DNA of 64,000 bases from Nonomuraea candida (GCF_000725485.1 NZ_JOAG01000021.1:1-64000), one strand, 5' to 3'. Positions 23,730 through 31,350 are shown, counted from the first letter of the stretch. Notes: generated by a model from the letters alone, not told the origin. Numbers and translations: made by a program.

Positions 23730-24298
23730 TGCCGTTGCCGCGCTTCTACCGCCTCCCCGACGACCGGCGGGAAACGATCCTGCGCGTCGCCCGCGCCCAC
23801 TTCGCCCGCGACGGCGCCGACCGCGCCTCCTACAACAAGATCATCGCCGAGCTCGGGATCTCCAAGACCTCCGCCTACCAGTACTTCGACGGCAAGGAAG
23901 ACCTCTTCGCCGCCGTCATCGAAGACGTCCACACCCGCATCCTCCACACCCTCGGCGACTGGCCCCCCGCCCACACACCCGAACAGTTCCGGCGCCAGCT
24001 CCGCGACGCCTCCGACCGGCTCGTCACCCACGGCCTCACCCACCCCGAAGACCTCGCCCTCCTCGACGCGACCACCGCACAAGACCCCGCCCCCTGGCTC
24101 GCCCCCGTCATCGACAACGGACGCGCCCTCGGCGTGATCAGAACCGACGTCGACCGCGACCTCATGCTCACCGCCACCGCCGCCGTCCTGCGCGCCGCCG
24201 ACCTCTGGACCGCCGCCCGGCTCCGCGACGGCGCCACCGCCCCCGACCTCACCTGGAGCCTCATCGAAGGACTGTGGAGCACCCCCCATGAAAGCTGA
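23729..24298 (+). CDS. TetR/AcrR family regulator
   Basis: 189 aa. HTH: RRETILRVARAHFARDGADRASYNKIIAELGISKTSAYQYFDGKEDLFAAV (about residues 12-62); the remainder is the ligand-binding helical domain. ATG 23729 is chosen because the HTH starts 12 residues later; the frame is open far upstream but only as low-complexity sequence. The 3-prime end overlaps the next gene by 11 bp, so regulator and membrane protein are co-transcribed. A palindrome covers the start (23715-23729). Confidence 0.92.
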   Translation: MPLPRFYRLPDDRRETILRVARAHFARDGADRASYNKIIAELGISKTSAYQYFDGKEDLFAAVIEDVHTRILHTLGDWPPAHTPEQFRRQLRDASDRLVTHGLTHPEDLALLDATTAQDPAPWLAPVIDNGRALGVIRTDVDRDLMLTATAAVLRAADLWTAARLRDGATAPDLTWSLIEGLWSTPHES

Positions 24299-24899
24299 GA
24301 TCGACTGGGACATCCCCGCCACCCCACCCGGCTGGAAAGGCGCCCTGCAACGCTTCATGGGCCCCGGCAAGACCCGCGCCGAACAACAAGCGGAACTCAC
24401 CGGCTCACTCGCCTGCACGGCACTGCTCGGCTGGCACCTCATCGCCGCGCCCATCCACGGCTCCTGGCCGCAATGGGCCCTGGCCGCGCTCATCGGCCTC
24501 GACCTCGTCGGCGGCGTCATGACCAACGCGACCAACGCCGCCAAGAGGTGGTACCACCACAAGCCACCCCGCGCACGGCTCGGCTTCGTCGCCGCCCACA
24601 CCGCCTACCTCGCCGCGATGGCCTTCGTGGTCATGGACACCGCCTGGAGCTGGTTCCTCGCCAACACCACCCTGCTCCTGGCCGGCGCCCTGCTCATCGA
24701 GAAAGCCAGACTGGAGGCCAAACGACCCGCCGCCATGGCCGCCTACATGACGGCCATCCTGGTCAACCAGACCGCCCTGCCGGTACCCGACACCCTCGAC
24801 TGGTTCACCACCCTCTTCTTCCTCAAACTCCTCGTCTGCCACCTCGTCCCCGAGGCGCCCCTGCGATCGCCGGGCCGGCCCGGCGAGCACACCCGGTGA
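24288..24899 (+). CDS. Polytopic membrane protein, unrecognised
   Basis: 203 aa with four or five probable transmembrane helices (about 40-60, 66-82, 98-116, 124-140, 148-165). No catalytic signature that I recognise. Conserved-looking charged spots between helices include NATNAAKRWYHHK near residue 80. The start ATG lies within the end of the TetR gene. By position it is the TetR target and could be a small transporter, a lipid-modifying protein or a membrane sensor. Codons are strongly C-ending. Confidence 0.75.
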   Translation: MKAEIDWDIPATPPGWKGALQRFMGPGKTRAEQQAELTGSLACTALLGWHLIAAPIHGSWPQWALAALIGLDLVGGVMTNATNAAKRWYHHKPPRARLGFVAAHTAYLAAMAFVVMDTAWSWFLANTTLLLAGALLIEKARLEAKRPAAMAAYMTAILVNQTALPVPDTLDWFTTLFFLKLLVCHLVPEAPLRSPGRPGEHTR

Positions 24900-24967
24900 A
24901 GAACACCGCCGGGGGAGGGGAGCACCCGCCCCGCACCCCCGACCCCACCGCACCCCGACCGGCCCGG

Positions 24968-25023
24968 CCACACGGGCCCAGCCACACGGGCCCAGCCACA
25001 CGGGCCCAGCCACACGGGCCCAG
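24968..25023. repeat. Four tandem copies of a 14-bp unit
   Basis: CCACACGGGCCCAG is repeated four times exactly and followed by a partial fifth, then by about three copies of a shorter GACGACACCCCC-type unit to about 25070. It lies in the 284-bp gap before the P450 gene. Unit spacing is too short for CRISPR; it is a minisatellite, possibly variable between strains. Confidence 0.75.
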
Positions 25024-25183
25024 CCACACGACACCCCCGACGACACCCCCGACGACACCCCGACGACACCGCATGCCGGCACCCCACCCCGGGAATGGCA
25101 CACCCTGTCCGCCACCAGCCCCGGCCACCACCGACACCACACCGGGCCGGCACCACCCCCCACCGACAGGAGACACACCCGCC

Positions 25184-26440
25184 ATGGCCACCACCCTGTC
25201 ACCGGCCCAAGCCGGCCTCACCCTCGCCACCCCCACCGCCTACACCGACGAACCCCGCCTCCACCAAGCCCTCACCCTCCTGCGCCGCCAAGCCCCCGTC
25301 CACCACGTACAAGCCCCCGGCTACACCCCCTTCTGGGCCATCACCCGCCACGCCGACATCCTCACCATCGAACGCGACCCCGCCCAATGGCTCAGCGCCC
25401 CCCGCCCCGTCCTGCGCACCGCCGACCTCGACGCCGCACTCCACACCCGCAACACCCGCGGAAACGCCTTCCGCAGCATCGTCCACATGGACGGCCCCGA
25501 ACACCGCGCCCTGCGCGCCATCGCCGCCGACTGGTTCCGCCCCAAAGCCATGCGCGCCCTCGAAACCCGCATCCGCCACCTCGCCCAACGCCACGTCACC
25601 GCCATGGCCGACCACGGCGGCACCTGCGACTTCGCCCGCCAAACCGCCGCCCACTACCCCCTGTACGCCATCCTGACCCTCCTCGGCCTGCCCGAATCCG
25701 ACTTCCCCCGCATGCTGCACCTCACCCAGCAACTCTTCGGCCAGCACGACCAGGACACCGGACGCGGCACCGGCACCCCCGACGACCACACCTCCGTCCT
25801 GGAAGACCTCTTCGCCTACTTCCGCGACCTCACCGCCCACCGCCGCACCCACCCCACCGGCGACCTCGCCTCCCAGATCGCCAACGCCCGCATCGACGGC
25901 CGCCACCTCGACGACGCCCTGGCCATCTCCTACTACGTCCTCATCGCCACCGCCGGCCACGACACCACCAGCTCCACCATCGCCGGCGGCCTCGAAGCCC
26001 TCATCCGCCACCCCGCCGAACTCCGCCGCCTACGCCACGACCCCACCCTCCTGACCACCGCGACCGAAGAGATGATCCGCTGGGTCACCCCCGTCAAATC
26101 CTTCATGCGCACCGCCGCCACCGACACCCACCTCAACGGCACCCCCATCAGAAAAGGCGAAGCCGTCCTGCTGTCCTACCCCTCCGCCAACCGCGACGAA
26201 GACGTCTTCACCGACCCCTTCCGCTTCGACATCACCCGCGACCCCAACAAACACCTCGCCTTCGGCCACGGCGCCCACTTCTGCCTCGGCGCCACCCTGG
26301 CCCGCATGGAGATCCGCGCCCTGTTCGCCGAGCTCATCCCCAGACTCACCCACGTCGAACTCGACGGCGAACCCGCCTGGACCGCCACCACCTTCGTCGG
26401 CGGCCTCAAACGCCTGCCCATCCGCTACACCCTCACCTGA
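25184..26440 (+). CDS. Cytochrome P450 monooxygenase
   Basis: 418 aa, normal for a soluble bacterial class I P450. I-helix AGHDTTSS at 257-264 (Asp-Thr pair for O2 activation), ExxR at 296-299 (EEMIR), haem loop FGHGAHFCLGATLAR with ligand Cys367. Overall similarity, especially the C-terminus FVGGLKRLPIRY, suggests the CYP124/125/142 or linalool-hydroxylase side of the family. It needs ferredoxin and reductase, none of which is adjacent. ATG 25184 has an ACAGGAGA leader. A longer frame upstream covers the minisatellite and is not coding. It may be part of the TetR/membrane-protein unit. Confidence 0.95.
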   Translation: MATTLSPAQAGLTLATPTAYTDEPRLHQALTLLRRQAPVHHVQAPGYTPFWAITRHADILTIERDPAQWLSAPRPVLRTADLDAALHTRNTRGNAFRSIVHMDGPEHRALRAIAADWFRPKAMRALETRIRHLAQRHVTAMADHGGTCDFARQTAAHYPLYAILTLLGLPESDFPRMLHLTQQLFGQHDQDTGRGTGTPDDHTSVLEDLFAYFRDLTAHRRTHPTGDLASQIANARIDGRHLDDALAISYYVLIATAGHDTTSSTIAGGLEALIRHPAELRRLRHDPTLLTTATEEMIRWVTPVKSFMRTAATDTHLNGTPIRKGEAVLLSYPSANRDEDVFTDPFRFDITRDPNKHLAFGHGAHFCLGATLARMEIRALFAELIPRLTHVELDGEPAWTATTFVGGLKRLPIRYTLT

Positions 26441-27017
26441 CCGCCCCCACCTCCCTGTTTCGGCCCACCCCGAAACACCATGCCGCCACCCCGCCACCCC
26501 CTACACCCTGCCGACAAGACCCCGAACACCCACAACACAAAAAGGGGAACCACATGCCCACGGCACGACCGACACCCACACCCGACCAGAACTGGTCACC
26601 ACCCTCCCCAACCCCATGACACCCGGCCACCCGTCCCGGCCGCGGAAGCCGATACCGGAAGCGGCGAGCCGGCGACGGTGAGCACACAGGCGAGCACAAG
26701 GTGAGCACACAACGCCACCAGCCGACCATGACCACCCCGTAGGGGAGAGGACCCGGACACGCTCCCACCGCGAGGGCCAACCGGCCGGCAACCCAGGCTC
26801 CACACCGACAGGCTCCGCACCGACAGGGGCCTCCCCGACGGACAGAGCCCCGGCCCGGCCGGTCCCGCCCAGCAGAAGAGTTTGGATCACCCCGGCACAC
26901 CAACCCCCGGCACTCACTTTGAGCAATCCCCACCCACCCCATGACCTGCACAGCCCCTCGACACAGTCATCCTGGAAAGGTCGGGAACGACTCCGAGCAT
27001 TCGGGGGAGTGCTGCAC
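26441..27017. other. Intergenic region with one candidate 21-aa ORF
   Basis: 577 bp after the P450 gene. Apart from the 21-codon ORF at 26554-26619, I see only low-complexity C-rich sequence. A promoter for the secreted-protein gene is expected close to 26920-27000, but no clear motif stands out. Confidence 0.4.
26554..26619 (+). CDS. Candidate 21-aa peptide ORF downstream of the P450
   Basis: ATG 26554 is preceded by AAAAAGGGGAACCAC, an unusually A-rich and strong ribosome binding site for this genome. The product starts MPTARPTPTPDQNW and ends in Ser/Pro/Thr. It has one Trp and no Cys. P450-modified peptides in actinomycetes do come from tiny ORFs next to a P450, but those usually precede the enzyme and have an aromatic C-terminus; this one does not fit closely. 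It could also be a meaningless ORF. Confidence 0.3.
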   Translation: MPTARPTPTPDQNWSPPSPTP

Positions 27018-27425
27018 ATGCCTCACACACCCAGGATCACCACCTGCCTCGCCTCGGCCATCCTGGCCACGACACCCGTCCTGGCCACAGCCGGCCCCTC
27101 CCACGCGGCCACCACCGGCACACCGCTGACCCCGATCATCCAGACCACGACCCGCGACACCTTCGCCTGCGGCCAGGGCCCCGGCGGGCTCAAGATGACC
27201 ATGCAGAGCAACCGGGAGATGTCCCAGGCCTGCGCCAAAGCCGGAGAAGTGGCCAACGCATACGCCGCCGCCCCGCAACAGGCCGGCGAGGAACAAGCGG
27301 TCTCCGTGAACGTCGACGGCGCCAACTGGGCCTGCGTCCACAAGACCGAGATGGACGAGGCCTACGTCGAATGCTCCCACGCCGACGAGACGCTCTCGCT
27401 GTCCGAATTCCGGTCCATGACCTGA
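27018..27425 (+). CDS. Secreted four-cysteine protein, paralogue 1
   Basis: 135 aa from ATG 27018 (GGGGGAG upstream). Signal peptide RITTCLASAILATTPVLATA...SHAA, cleavage near residue 32. The mature part of about 100 residues has four Cys in the pattern CG-x5-GL ... QAC-x2-A-x2-VANA ... VDG-x2-WAC ... ECSHADE. The next gene encodes the same pattern, so the two are paralogues. Two disulfides and an extracellular role are likely. I do not recognise the family; small secreted inhibitors or surface proteins are possibilities without evidence. The longer upstream frame lacks a signal. Confidence 0.75.
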   Translation: MPHTPRITTCLASAILATTPVLATAGPSHAATTGTPLTPIIQTTTRDTFACGQGPGGLKMTMQSNREMSQACAKAGEVANAYAAAPQQAGEEQAVSVNVDGANWACVHKTEMDEAYVECSHADETLSLSEFRSMT

Positions 27426-27552
27426 ACAGGCCACGGACCGGCCAGGACCCCGGGCGCGACCGCAGGCGACACCGTGGCGACACCGCGGCCGCCCGCCGCA
27501 CCGTCCTGACACCGCCCCGCACGACTCCGGCCTTCGGAGGGAAGTGTCCCAG
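27426..27552. other. Gap between the two secreted-protein genes
   Basis: 127 bp with no gene. GGAGGGA at 27536-27542 is the ribosome binding site for the second paralogue. Confidence 0.5.
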
Positions 27553-27996
27553 ATGCGCACCATCATGATCCGCCTGTCCACCGCCCTGCTGGCAGCGGCA
27601 GCCCTCACCGCCGCCGGCCCGCCCCTCCCGGCATCGGCTTCCGCAGCCGAGACGGCTGACGCCCGGCTCATGACCGGCCGCCCCGTGCCCGCGCAGCCCG
27701 CAGAGCCCGCGCCCGGCGAGCCCGAGACCCGGGAGTACCAATGCGGGTCGGCCGGGCTCTGGGTCGTGGCCAAGAGCGCCGACGACAAGGAGAACGCCTG
27801 CGAGAGGGCCAAGAAGGTGGCCAAGGCCGCCATCGAGGGCAGCGCACCCGGCCCCGACAGCGGCTCCGGCCTCACGGTGGAGGTCGACGGGCAGCAGTGG
27901 TCCTGCCAGAGCCGCCAGGGCGACGACGAGGTGAACCCGCACTCACTGTGTGCCAGCCTCGCCCAGGAGGAAGAGCAGGTACGGCTGTACTCGTGA
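27553..27996 (+). CDS. Secreted four-cysteine protein, paralogue 2
   Basis: 147 aa from ATG 27553, placed 10 bases after GGAGGGA; a GTG at 27544 is too close to that site. Signal peptide IRLSTALLAAAALTAAGPPL...ASASAA. A Pro/Glu-rich linker of about 30 residues follows, then the domain shared with the gene upstream: CGSAGL ... NAC-x2-A-x2-VAKAA ... VEVDGQQWSC ... LCASLAQEEE. The shared C-G, A-C-x-x-A, V-D-G-x-x-W-x-C and final Cys define the unit. The function is unknown. A 17-bp stem-loop follows 60 bp after the stop. Confidence 0.75.
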   Translation: MRTIMIRLSTALLAAAALTAAGPPLPASASAAETADARLMTGRPVPAQPAEPAPGEPETREYQCGSAGLWVVAKSADDKENACERAKKVAKAAIEGSAPGPDSGSGLTVEVDGQQWSCQSRQGDDEVNPHSLCASLAQEEEQVRLYS

Positions 27997-28056
27997 CCGG
28001 GAGATCGAGACCGGCCGGCGTGGCGAGCGCCGCGCTACCGGAGACCCGGAAAGAAA

Positions 28057-28096
28057 TCCCATACCAGACAGAATCCAGCTTCTGTCTGGTATGGGA
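28057..28096 (+). terminator. Strong stem-loop, 17-bp perfect stem, 6-base loop
   Basis: TCCCATACCAGACAGAA (28057-28073) and TTCTGTCTGGTATGGGA (28080-28096) pair perfectly around TCCAGC. It is much less GC-rich than the surroundings. It is a good terminator for the secreted-protein pair and could act in both directions, although there is no T-run. The following bases GACATATGCG are also AT-rich. Confidence 0.7.
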
Positions 28097-28220
28097 CATA
28101 TGCGTACTTTGTGGCGATTCAGCCACGAGGGCGGCGCCGGCCCGTACGGCGGCCGGAGGGAGGGGACGGGGACGGCTCACCGGAGACGGCCAGCAGGAGG
28201 GGTCACCGGCCGGCCGGAGC

Positions 28221-28475
28221 TCATAAACGGTTGACGAAGCGGGCGGCGGCGCGCTGGCTCATGCCGGTTTCGCCGCGTACGAGGAAGACGGCTTCCTGGA
28301 TCTGGCCGAGGGCTTTGAGCTCACGCGCCTGATCGACGAGGTCGACGCGGATGCCGGGCCGGTTGCGCGGCCTTTTGGTGAGCCGGACGGCGAAGATGAT
28401 GAGCCAGATGACGCCGGCGGTGATGACGGCGGTGAGGGCGATGAGGCTGGACGTGCTGACTGCGAGGGGCGCCAT
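28221..28475 (-). CDS. Small membrane protein with ribosomal L7/L12 C-terminal-like domain
   Basis: 84 aa. One transmembrane helix (about residues 8-31, SLIALTAVITAGVIWLIIFAVRL), a basic linker KRPRNRPG, then a cytoplasmic 40-residue segment ALGQIQEAVFLVRGETGMSQRAAARFVNRL. This resembles the helix-turn-helix of the bL12 C-terminal domain (G-K-K-I-x-A-I-K-x-x-R-x-x-T-G-L-G-L-K-E-A-K-x-x-V). In bL12 that surface binds translation GTPases. A membrane-anchored copy has no established role that I know of. The start ATG 28475 fits the helix. Confidence 0.7.
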   Translation of the reverse strand: MAPLAVSTSSLIALTAVITAGVIWLIIFAVRLTKRPRNRPGIRVDLVDQARELKALGQIQEAVFLVRGETGMSQRAAARFVNRL

Positions 28476-28531
28476 GTTGTGGCGTTCTGCCCGGGTGTGT
28501 GCGGTTTATGCGGGGCTTCCGTGGTTGCTTG

Positions 28532-28545
28532 ATAATGAACATTAT
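28532..28545. promoter_or_regulatory. AT-rich dyad ATAATG-AA-CATTAT
   Basis: A perfect 6-2-6 inverted repeat inside a wider TTGA...TCAA arrangement (about 28529-28551), 57 bp upstream of the L7/L12-like gene. It is a probable promoter/operator for that gene. Confidence 0.5.
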
Positions 28546-28779
28546 GTCAAGTAGAGCATTCCGAGAGGAGCTGCCCGCCCTGCTCGGCCCTCCCTCCGCC
28601 CCTCCCGTCCCTTCTCGTCTCGTCGGCGTATCGGGCGTCTCCTGTCTCGACGGCGCGCCCTGTCGCCGCGGCGTCTTTCGCGTCCTCTCACTGTGCTGTC
28701 CCCGGGTGGCGTGTGCGGTTCACCGCTTCCCGGCTCGCGTGCGCCGGCCTCCCGGCCGGCCGGCGGTGCGAACGTCTTG

Positions 28780-28802
28780 GTGTTCGAAACCGGTTCGAAC
28801 AC
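28780..28802. promoter_or_regulatory. Palindrome GTGTTCGAA-ACCGG-TTCGAACAC
   Basis: A perfect 9-5-9 inverted repeat in non-coding DNA, 150 bp past the end of the S9 peptidase gene. It resembles a protein-binding site. The spacing between TCGAA and TTCGA is five, one short of the actinobacterial SOS box, so LexA is not the obvious owner. A hairpin terminator for the S9 gene is also possible. Confidence 0.45.
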
Positions 28803-28954
28803 GGCTCTCCCCGCCCGGCGGAGCGGCCGTCAGGGGCGGCCTCACGTAAGCCCGTCCTGTGCGCCGTCACCCGGTCCTGGCCGGCGGGCAGGACCGGGCG
28901 GCCCCTCTCCCCCGGGCTGGATGATCTTCTTTCTGGCGGCGTGTGCGGGAGTGG

Positions 28955-30751
28955 TCAGGGTCTGTGCAGGCGGCTGAACCAGGCTCGGGTGCGGCGGAGC
29001 AGGTCGATGCGGTGGCGGCGTTCGGTGATGATGTGGCCTTCGCGCGGGTAGATGACGAACTCGTGTTCGATGCCGTGTCTGCGCAGGGCGCGGTGGAGGA
29101 ATTCGGCCTGGCTGAGCGGGACGTTGGTGTCGTCGGCGCCGTGGACGATGAGGATGGGGGTGCGGATTCTGGCGGCGTGGGAGATGGGGCTGCGGCGGTC
29201 GTGCGGGTGGGGGCCCTCCCCTTCCCAGCCGGCGCTGCCGCCGAGTGCTGCTTCGAAGGCGCCGAGTTCGCCTGTGGCGGCGAGCATGCCCCAGTCGCTG
29301 ATTCCGGCGCTCATGAGTGCTGCTTTGAAGCGGTCGGTCTGGGTGACGGCCCAGGCGGTGAGGTATCCGCCGTGGCTGTGGCCGGCGATGCCGAGTCTGT
29401 CGGGGTCGGCGATGCCTTGGTCGATGAGCAGGTCGATGCCGGTGCGCAGGTCGTGCCATTCTTCCTGGCCGGGGGCGGGGTTGGCGGCGAAGGCGGGTCC
29501 GTGGCCTTGTCCGCCGCGGGGGTTGGGGAGGAAGACGGCGTGTCCGTCGGCGGCGAGCCATTGTGCGGGTTCGTGGTGGTTCAGGTGCAGGTGGTCGGTC
29601 CAGCGGGCGTAGGGGCCGCCGTGTGCGAGGGTGATGAGGGAGAAGGGGCCGTGCCGGCGGGTTTTGCCGGGCGGGAGGATGAGCAGGCCGTCGAGTTCCA
29701 GGCCGTCTTGGGCGCGGTAGGTCAGGCGTTGGCGGTGGCCCCAGGTGATGGTGCGGAGTTCGGGTGCGGTGTCGGTTCGCCGGGTGAGGGGGCCGTGGGC
29801 GGGTCCGGTGTAGATCGATCGGGTGTGGTCTGCGTGGCTTCGGGCGACGGCGACGGTGGTGCCGTCGGTGGTGGCGGTGAGCCACAGGGCCTGTCCTGGC
29901 AGGGGTTGGAGTGGGGTGGGTTTCCGGGTGGCGGGGTGGAGGCGGTGGATGGCGGAGTCGAGTCCGTCGGCGATCAGGGCGAGTCCGCCTGTGGTGAGGT
30001 CGAGCGGGCAGGCGGGGAGGTCTTGGGTGAGGTTGTGGTGGTGGGTGGGGTCTGTGAGGGGGACGTCGAGGATGGCGTTGCCGCCGGTGATGCCGGGTGG
30101 TGTCGTGGCGATGTAGGCGAGGTGCCATCCGTCTGTGGTGTTCCACCAGGTGAGTGAGTGTGCGGAGGTGGCTGCGGGGCCGAGTTCGCGGGTCTTGCCG
30201 GTGGCGGGGTCGTACAGGTGCAGGCGTGGGGTGAGCACGCCGGGGTCGGGGTGGGGTGAGTCTTGGGTGAGTACGGCGAGTGTCCCTCCCCCGGGTTGTT
30301 CGGTCACTTCGGCCACGTGGCGTCCGGGGAAGAGGTCGGGGGTGTGGATGGTGCCGGTGGGCAGGTCGAGCAGGCGCAGGCGGTGGTGGCCGGTGGCTTG
30401 GCTCCATACCCAGGGGTCGTCGTGGCGGGGGTCGGGTGCGAGCAGGATCACGGTGCGGGGGTCTGTGAGGGGCAGGTAGGCGGTGGTGCCGGTGTTCCAT
30501 GAGGTTCGGTCGCCGCCTTCGGGCCGCTGGCGGTGGAGGCGGGTTTCGGTGGTGTAGTAGAGGTGCTGGGAGTCGGCCGACCATTGGAGGTGGGTCCCCT
30601 CCCCCAGTTTCCTGGGTGGCGTGTCGGTGTCGGTCCGGATGATCCAGAGGGTTGTACCGGGCATCTCGCCGTAGGCGACCCATTGTCCGTCCGGTGAGAT
30701 GACGGGGTGTACGGGCATGCGTGCGTCGGCTATCAGGTTTGCGGTCAGCAT
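28955..30751 (-). CDS. S9 family (prolyl oligopeptidase-like) serine peptidase
   Basis: 598 aa. Residues 1-345 form a beta-propeller-like N-terminal region (repeated blades such as HPVISPDGQWVAYGE). The alpha/beta-hydrolase domain follows: HGGP (oxyanion) near 377, nucleophile Ser459 in GHSHGGYLTAWA, Asp540/541 in IVHGADDTNVPLSQ, His573 in YPREGHII. No signal peptide, so it is probably cytoplasmic, trimming short peptides or acting on a peptide natural product. Codons are C-ending and the protein is unusually His/Thr-rich, in keeping with the local strand composition. The gene stands alone. Confidence 0.93.
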   Translation of the reverse strand: MLTANLIADARMPVHPVISPDGQWVAYGEMPGTTLWIIRTDTDTPPRKLGEGTHLQWSADSQHLYYTTETRLHRQRPEGGDRTSWNTGTTAYLPLTDPRTVILLAPDPRHDDPWVWSQATGHHRLRLLDLPTGTIHTPDLFPGRHVAEVTEQPGGGTLAVLTQDSPHPDPGVLTPRLHLYDPATGKTRELGPAATSAHSLTWWNTTDGWHLAYIATTPPGITGGNAILDVPLTDPTHHHNLTQDLPACPLDLTTGGLALIADGLDSAIHRLHPATRKPTPLQPLPGQALWLTATTDGTTVAVARSHADHTRSIYTGPAHGPLTRRTDTAPELRTITWGHRQRLTYRAQDGLELDGLLILPPGKTRRHGPFSLITLAHGGPYARWTDHLHLNHHEPAQWLAADGHAVFLPNPRGGQGHGPAFAANPAPGQEEWHDLRTGIDLLIDQGIADPDRLGIAGHSHGGYLTAWAVTQTDRFKAALMSAGISDWGMLAATGELGAFEAALGGSAGWEGEGPHPHDRRSPISHAARIRTPILIVHGADDTNVPLSQAEFLHRALRRHGIEHEFVIYPREGHIITERRHRIDLLRRTRAWFSRLHRP

Positions 30752-31086
30752 CGCCCGATGCTCGCATATGTTGATCTTCGTGGTGGTGTGATGGGGTCCC
30801 GCGTGGTGGTGCGGGGGTGGGTGGGTTTGCGGGGTCGCTCCCCCGGGTTCCGGTGGCGGGATGGTGGGGCGCGGGGGTCTGGTGGGAAGTTTTTTCCGTG
30901 GTCCGGTGGGGGTGGCCGGCGGGTGGTGCGGAGGGGTTGAGCAGGGGTTTCGCGGGTCGTGGAGGGCGGGCGGGGTGCCGCAGGGGTCTTGACTGGAGTG
31001 TTGACGCTCTGTTGATTCGCTGTTCTTTGCGGAGGTGTGGTTTTAGGGTGGAGCTCCTGCTATTCGCGCCGCGAGAGGAGCAGCAC
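30752..31086. other. Promoter region for the zinc-ribbon gene
   Basis: 335 bp, G-rich, no gene seen. The last 90 bases are less GC-rich, with TTGACT and TTGACG words (about 30990-31005) and a TTTTAGGGT at about 31042 that could be promoter elements. Confidence 0.4.
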
Positions 31087-31350
31087 GTGGGGAACGAGTC
31101 GGTGTTATGCCCGGTGTGTCAGGGGGTTCTGCCCGCTTCGGGTAAGGAGTCGTACACGGCCGGCCGGGGGCGGTTGATCGTGACGAACGGTTACTGCCCG
31201 GGTGGGTGCGCCGAGCGGCGTGCTGAGATGGTGGCGGAGCAGACGCGGCAGATGGCGCGTCCGCAGCCCTCCCCCGCTCCTGTGGCGGGTGCGGCGCCGA
31301 TGCAGGCTCCGGTGGGTGCGGGGCGTGCGCCGCTGCGGGTGGTGCGCTGA
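31087..31350 (+). CDS. Small zinc-ribbon protein, 87 aa
   Basis: GTG 31087 has GAGAGGAGCA upstream. The N-terminal half has two Cys pairs, LCPVCQG and GYCPGGCAER, separated by about 25 residues, which is a typical zinc ribbon. Between them, Gly-rich GRGRLIVTNG suggests a small beta hairpin. The C-terminal half is Pro/Ala/Gly-rich and probably disordered. Possible roles include binding nucleic acid or a partner protein; nothing nearby decides. The frame upstream of the GTG is non-coding. Confidence 0.7.
   Translation: MGNESVLCPVCQGVLPASGKESYTAGRGRLIVTNGYCPGGCAERRAEMVAEQTRQMARPQPSPAPVAGAAPMQAPVGAGRAPLRVVR

Larger units (their letters stand above)
28476..28954. other. Gene-free region with two clear dyads
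   Basis: 479 bp with no convincing gene on either strand. It contains the AT-rich dyad at 28532-28545 and the palindrome at 28780-28802. It is also the point where the plus strand changes from C-rich to G-rich. Confidence 0.5.

Noticed and set aside
24968..25023. Tandem repeats considered as a CRISPR array
   Set aside because: The 14-bp units are contiguous with no spacers and no cas genes are present.
28780..28802. GGTTCGAAC sequence resembling a tRNA T-loop
   Set aside because: No acceptor, D-arm or anticodon stem can be built around it; it is better explained as part of a perfect palindrome.
28057..28802. Composition switch considered as a replication origin
   Set aside because: No dnaA, no DnaA boxes recognised, no plasmid replication genes, and further skew changes elsewhere in the window.
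28780..28802. The TTCGAA palindrome considered as a LexA site
   Set aside because: The distance between TCGAA and TTCGA is five instead of six, and no SOS-type gene is adjacent.
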